Source: Alphaproteobacteria bacterium
Lineage (GTDB): Bacteria > Pseudomonadota > Alphaproteobacteria > RF32 > CAG-239
Assembly: GCA_017963715.1 (NCBI GenBank)
Contig: JAGCTK010000112.1
Location: 1 to 9,136 of the forward strand
Direction of reading: 5' to 3'
DNA length: 9,136 nucleotides
Part shown: one piece after another, positions 6,113-9,136 of the stretch
Layout of the letters: each line of letters begins with the position of its first letter
How positions within the stretch are numbered: the stretch's first letter is position 1
Translations under genes and position numbers: made by a program
Notes under the pieces: model-generated
The model's database searches: none
The model's input: the letters and a program-made list of their open reading frames with translations, nothing else
Told to the model about the DNA's origin: nothing

Positions 6113-7072
6113 CTATTTGTTTTTGAGCCATAAGCCGATATTTTGATTGTGTTCGGCAAGTGTTTTGGCAAAGCGATGTCCGCCCTTGCCGTCTGCCACA
6201 AAATAAAAGTCGGGCGTTGTATCCGGATGCGCCGCCGCCTCAAGCGCCTTTAACCCCGGATTGCAAATCGGTGTCGGCGGCAACCCTTTATATAAATATG
6301 TGTTATACGGGCTATCAACACCCAAATCTTTGCGTGTCAAGGAGCGACCTAAATCTTTATTCCCTTGCGTTAAGGCATAAATCACGGTCGGATCCGTTTG
6401 AAGGGGCATACCCTTGTTTAAGCGGTTATAAAAAACCGAAGCTATATGCGCACGTTCGGCTTTGACACCGGTTTCTTTTTCGATAATCGAAGCCAAAATC
6501 ACAAGTTCAGCCTTGTCTTTTAAGGGTAAGCCCTCGCTTTTGTTATCCCAAAAATGTTGCACAGCGAGTTCCATATCGTGTTTGGCCTTTTTAATGATGT
6601 TATTCTTGCTTTCACCTTTGGCAAAAGTATATGTTTCGGGGAGCAATTCCCCCTCGCCTGCCGCTTCCGTCACATCACCCGAAAGATATTTGTTTTGTTC
6701 AATCAATTCAAGCATTTGCGCTGTTGTCAAGCCCTCCGGCAACGTCACGCGATGCATCATCACATCACCCGTTGTCAACTTTTTTAAGAAAGCATCCAAA
6801 GATACCTCTGTATCAAATAGATACTCGCCCGCTTTCAACTTTTGGTGATAACCTTGAAAACGCATCAACGCATAGGCAATACCGAAATGCGACACCAAAC
6901 CTTGACCGGCCAATTCATTGGCAAGCGCCTTGGCCGACATCCCTCTTTTGAGTTCAAAAACAAGCGGCGTCTGATAATTTAATGGCTTAAAACAAACAGA
7001 CTCAACATAGCGATACGCTGCATATATAGAGCCCGCAATCACAAGCAAAAATATACCGAGCCACTTTTTCAT
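6113..7072 (-). CDS. mltG: Endolytic murein transglycosylase MltG (YceG-like), 319 aa
   Basis: MltG cuts nascent peptidoglycan strands from the periplasmic side of the inner membrane and is thought to set glycan length. One N-terminal membrane helix (about 4-22) is followed by a LysM-like region (about 36-100) containing KLKAGEY, then PEGLT (112-116), ELLPETY (142-148), and the catalytic core ASIIEKETG with the likely catalytic Glu at 198. DPTVIYAL, LPPTPICNPG and the end of the domain (FYFVADGKGGHRF) are all family blocks. The length is usual for alphaproteobacteria and no part is missing. ATG 7072 touches the fabF stop directly (TAA then ATG), and no strong ribosome-binding site is visible, so translation is probably coupled to fabF. 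Many alphaproteobacteria have yicC and gmk next; here a gap and pilin genes follow. Confidence 0.95.
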   Translation of the reverse strand: MKKWLGIFLLVIAGSIYAAYRYVESVCFKPLNYQTPLVFELKRGMSAKALANELAGQGLVSHFGIAYALMRFQGYHQKLKAGEYLFDTEVSLDAFLKKLTTGDVMMHRVTLPEGLTTAQMLELIEQNKYLSGDVTEAAGEGELLPETYTFAKGESKNNIIKKAKHDMELAVQHFWDNKSEGLPLKDKAELVILASIIEKETGVKAERAHIASVFYNRLNKGMPLQTDPTVIYALTQGNKDLGRSLTRKDLGVDSPYNTYLYKGLPPTPICNPGLKALEAAAHPDTTPDFYFVADGKGGHRFAKTLAEHNQNIGLWLKNK

Positions 7073-8338
7073 TTATTCGTATTTTTTCAAAATCAATGTC
7101 GCATTTGTGCCGCCAAAACCGAAAGAATTGGACATTGCGGCTTTGATCGCACGTTTTTTGGGCTTTAACGGCACCAAATCCATGTCTTTGACCTCATCTT
7201 CGGGATCTTCCAAATTGAGCGTGGCGGGACAAATTTGATTATAGACGGCCATGGCCGTATACACTGCTTCAACCGATCCGGCCGCACCGAGTAAATGCCC
7301 GATGGAAGACTTTGTCGATGACATTGAAAGGCGCGACGCATGCGCACCGAATACTTCTTTAACAGCCAACGCCTCGCCCACATCACCTGCGATGGTTGAT
7401 GTACCGTGCGCGTTGATATAATCGATATCTTCTTTTTGCACGCCATATTCTGCCGCTTTTTTAAGCGCCATTTTCATTGAGCGAACCGCACCGTCACCCG
7501 ACGGCGTCGTGATATGATAGGCATCGCCTGATGCACCGTAGCCGACCACTTCGGCATAAATCTTGGCACCGCGCTTTAAGGCGTGTTCCAAATCTTCAAG
7601 CACCAATGCACCGGCACCCTCACCCATTACAAAGCCCGAACGATTCTTATCCCAAGGGCGTGAGGCCTTTTGCGGTGCATCGTTAAAACTTGATGTTAAG
7701 GCACGCATACGCGCAAAACCGCCGATACCCAAGACGTTGATGGCCGCTTCGGCTGAGCCTGCGAGCATCACATCGGCATCCCCTCTTTTGATGATTTCAT
7801 AGGCTTCACCAACGGCATGTGCACCTGTCGAACAAGCCGACACACAAGCCTCATTCGGCCCTTTTAAGCCGAACTCAATTGATAAATTGCCCGAAATCAG
7901 ATTAATTAAAACCGAGGGAATAAAAAACGGCGACACACAACGCATGCCGAGTTCATCAAATGCCAACGAACTTTCATAAATCGTCTGCAAACCGCCGATA
8001 CCCGAACCCATCAAAATACCGAAGCGCTCTTTTTCATCTTCACTTGTCGGGATAAAGCCGCAATCTTTAATGGCTTCCTGACCGGCCGCGATACCGTAAA
8101 CGATAAACTTATCATTTTTCTTTTGGTCTTTAACGGGTAAAACATTGTTGATATCAAACAACCCTTCACCCGCGCCCCACGGCACGCGTCCCGCAATCGT
8201 CACCGGAATATCTTTCAAATCGATATCATCAATTTGAACAACACCGCTGTCACCTTTCAGTAAACGCTGCCAGTTGTGCTCCACGCCGACACCCAAAGGC
8301 GATACGACACCCATTCCCGTGATGACAATTCTTTTCAT
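7073..8338 (-). CDS. fabF: 3-oxoacyl-[acyl-carrier-protein] synthase II (FabF), 421 aa
   Basis: FabF condenses malonyl-ACP with a growing acyl-ACP in fatty-acid elongation in the cytosol. The thiolase-fold synthase is complete: active-site Cys C169 within VSACSTGAHA, first catalytic His H311 in NAHGTST, K343 in SSTKSSIG, second His H348 in GHLLGAAG, and the C-terminal glycine loop SNSFGFGGTNA (403-413). The start MKRIVITGMG at ATG 8338 is typical of the family and has AGAGG about 9 bases ahead. It follows acpP by 87 bases across a hairpin terminator, and its stop codon abuts the mltG start. Its substrate is carried by the AcpP encoded just upstream. The KAS-II assignment over FabB rests on context and length and is strong. 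Confidence 0.97.
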   Translation of the reverse strand: MKRIVITGMGVVSPLGVGVEHNWQRLLKGDSGVVQIDDIDLKDIPVTIAGRVPWGAGEGLFDINNVLPVKDQKKNDKFIVYGIAAGQEAIKDCGFIPTSEDEKERFGILMGSGIGGLQTIYESSLAFDELGMRCVSPFFIPSVLINLISGNLSIEFGLKGPNEACVSACSTGAHAVGEAYEIIKRGDADVMLAGSAEAAINVLGIGGFARMRALTSSFNDAPQKASRPWDKNRSGFVMGEGAGALVLEDLEHALKRGAKIYAEVVGYGASGDAYHITTPSGDGAVRSMKMALKKAAEYGVQKEDIDYINAHGTSTIAGDVGEALAVKEVFGAHASRLSMSSTKSSIGHLLGAAGSVEAVYTAMAVYNQICPATLNLEDPEDEVKDMDLVPLKPKKRAIKAAMSNSFGFGGTNATLILKKYE

Positions 8339-8368
8339 ATTTGATAACCTCTTTTGTGCATTGAGCGC

Positions 8369-8398
8369 AAAAAACTCGCTTAAACACAGCGAGTTTTT
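8369..8398 (-). terminator. Hairpin terminator or attenuator between acpP and fabF
   Basis: AAAAACTCGCT (8370-8380) and AGCGAGTTTTT (8388-8398) form an exact 11-bp stem with a 7-base loop. On the minus strand the stem ends in a run of six T residues (8374-8369). It lies 27 bases after the acpP stop. Partial termination here would let acpP be made in far larger amounts than fabF and mltG, as is needed for an abundant carrier protein. The A/T flanks make it usable in both directions, though no plus-strand gene needs it. Confidence 0.8.
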
Positions 8399-8425
8399 AT
8401 GTTGTTAAAACTTAAGCCACAAGAC

Positions 8426-8659
8426 TTACGCATTTTTTGAAAGATAATCAATCGCATCTTTCACGGTTAAGATCTTTTCTGCGGCATCATCCGGAATTTC
8501 ACAGCCGAATTCTTCTTCGAAAGCCATCACAAGTTCCACCGTATCCAAGCTGTCAGCACCTAAATCATCAATAAAGCTGGCGCTTTCCGTGACTTTGGAT
8601 TCTTCAACGGCAAGATGCTCTGCGACAATCTTTTTAACGCGATTTGCGGTATCAGTCAT
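8426..8659 (-). CDS. acpP: Acyl carrier protein, 77 aa
   Basis: AcpP is the small acidic cytosolic protein that carries acyl chains on a 4'-phosphopantetheine arm during fatty-acid and lipid synthesis. The attachment motif is complete, [10 protein letters not shown] with the modified serine at S37, flanked by the helix II block [13 protein letters not shown]. The protein is strongly acidic and 77 residues long, as usual. The start is ATG 8659 ([10 protein letters not shown]) with TGAGG ahead at about 9 bases; the open frame reaches a TTG at 8674 that would overlap this ribosome-binding site. It is the first gene of acpP-fabF-mltG and is divergent from the right-edge gene. No acpS (the enzyme that adds the arm) is in the window. 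Confidence 0.97.
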   Translation of the reverse strand: MTDTANRVKKIVAEHLAVEESKVTESASFIDDLGADSLDTVELVMAFEEEFGCEIPDDAAEKILTVKDAIDYLSKNA

Positions 8660-8721
8660 GTATTTAAACCTCAAATAAAATTAAAACAAATTTCAGACTT
8701 TAAAACTTAAGCCTTGGTATT

Positions 8722-8750
8722 TTGTTATCAAATTTATATTGTTTTGGCAA
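8722..8750 (-). promoter_or_regulatory. Likely promoter of acpP-fabF-mltG
   Basis: On the minus strand TTGCCA (8750-8745) matches the -35 consensus at 5/6 positions and lies exactly 17 bases before TAACAA (8727-8722), a weak -10 box (3/6). Transcription would start near 8715, about 56 bases before the acpP ATG. Alphaproteobacterial -10 boxes are often degenerate, which makes the pair reasonable. Confidence 0.42.
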
Positions 8751-8899
8751 GCATTTTTTGAGGGTTGATGGAGCAAAAAAAAACGAATTTAATCTAATGT
8801 ATTGTTTTTTGGTTGTTTATTTAAATGTGGGTGAATGAAAATATATGTGTAAAAAAAATAAAATTCAGTGTATTCTATAAAAAATGCTTCATATAGGAT

Positions 8900-8928
8900 T
8901 TGTTAACCTTTAGGTTGCATAATAAGAT
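8900..8928 (+). promoter_or_regulatory. Likely promoter with an internal dyad for the right-edge gene
   Basis: TTGTTA (8900-8905) and TAAGAT (8923-8928) are 17 bases apart, each 4/6 to consensus. Transcription would start near 8935, about 19 bases before the ATG at 8954. Between the boxes AACCT and AGGTT (8905-8909 and 8912-8916) form an exact dyad around TT, a possible operator. Confidence 0.4.
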
Positions 8929-8953
8929 ATCTTTCGGAGAAACAGAGGAATAT

Positions 8954-9136
8954 ATGAGACTTAATTCTCAAATCGGAAAATCTTTTCTTGAAGCATTCAG
9001 CGTGCTGTTTGCCGTTTCTTGCGTTTTTGGGTTCGGATTTTCAAAATATACGCAGGATAAGCATCATCAGAATATGCTCAAAATTACGGAAACCATGCAT
9101 AATTTTTTTGATAAATATCAGGAGCAAGCCGCTGAA
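8954..9136 (+). CDS. Divergent prepilin-like protein, N-terminal 61 residues only (runs off right edge)
   Basis: ATG 8954 follows AGAGGAATAT, a good ribosome-binding site, and the frame is open to the right edge. The leader MRLNSQIG ends in Gly and is followed by KSFLE, so a Glu stands at +5 of the predicted mature chain, as in type IV prepilins. A hydrophobic stretch follows (FSVLFAVSCVFGFGF), then FSKYTQDKHHQNMLKITETM. This can be laid against the pilin pair here: GKSFLEAFSVL over GRSMVEMLGVL, and FSK...NMLKITETMHNFFDKYQ over YSK...NSTMDQITMLVTNIRTMYG. Similarity is low but ordered and nearly gap-free. The C-terminal domain is unseen. Alternatives are an unrelated single-pass membrane protein. 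It is encoded on the opposite strand to the other two. Confidence 0.6.
   Translation, partial: MRLNSQIGKSFLEAFSVLFAVSCVFGFGFSKYTQDKHHQNMLKITETMHNFFDKYQEQAAE

Larger units (their letters stand above)
8660..8953. other. Divergent intergenic region between acpP and the right-edge gene
   Basis: These 294 AT-rich bases contain no gene. They hold a likely acpP promoter (8722-8750, minus) and a likely promoter for the right-edge gene (8900-8928, plus). Between about 8760 and 8890 there are only A and T runs and nothing I recognise. Confidence 0.65.

Noticed and set aside
1..9136. CRISPR array, tRNA or rRNA genes, insertion sequences
   Set aside because: No regularly spaced direct repeats, no cloverleaf-like segment, no transposase frame and no terminal inverted repeats were seen.

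Overview
The window reads as a piece of an AT-leaning, Gram-negative bacterial chromosome or metagenomic contig. Most of it points to an alphaproteobacterium. The order acpP-fabF-mltG and the order lepB-rnc-era are both familiar there. The pilin-like N-terminus GRSMVEMLGVLAIIGVLS is, from memory, typical of uncultured gut or host-associated Alphaproteobacteria (RF32-like lineages); this taxonomic placement is inference. The first ~400 bases look different and have Bacteroidetes-style features, so a transfer event or an assembly chimera is possible.

Layout from left to right. 1-325 (minus): start of a secreted protein that runs off the left edge. 326-702: AT-rich divergent intergenic region with a good sigma70-type promoter (513-541) and a terminator-like hairpin (663-690) directly before the porin start. 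703-1839 (plus): OprB-like outer-membrane porin, convergent with era. 1851-4288 (minus): compact lepB-rnc-era operon with its own promoter (4320-4348). 4391-4416: strong hairpin terminator closing the pilin transcript. 4472-5751 (minus): two tandem prepilin-like genes with nearly identical N-terminal halves and divergent C-terminal halves. 5752-6112: structured, gene-free leader with an exact 15-bp dyad. 6113-8659 (minus): acpP, then a terminator or attenuator hairpin, then fabF and mltG with no gap between the last two. 8660-8953: divergent promoters. 8954-9136 (plus): start of a protein that runs off the right edge and looks like a third, very divergent prepilin.

The genes fall into functional groups. 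AcpP carries and FabF elongates fatty acids. MltG ends glycan strands in the periplasm. LepB cleaves signal peptides of exported proteins such as the porin. RNase III and Era process rRNA and assemble the 30S subunit. The prepilin-like proteins probably form or prime an envelope filament; no prepilin peptidase, ATPase or secretin gene is in view. Several starts were moved inward from the longest open frame because the outer start is a TTG without a ribosome-binding site: porin 703, era 2756, rnc 3408, lepB 4288, acpP 8659.
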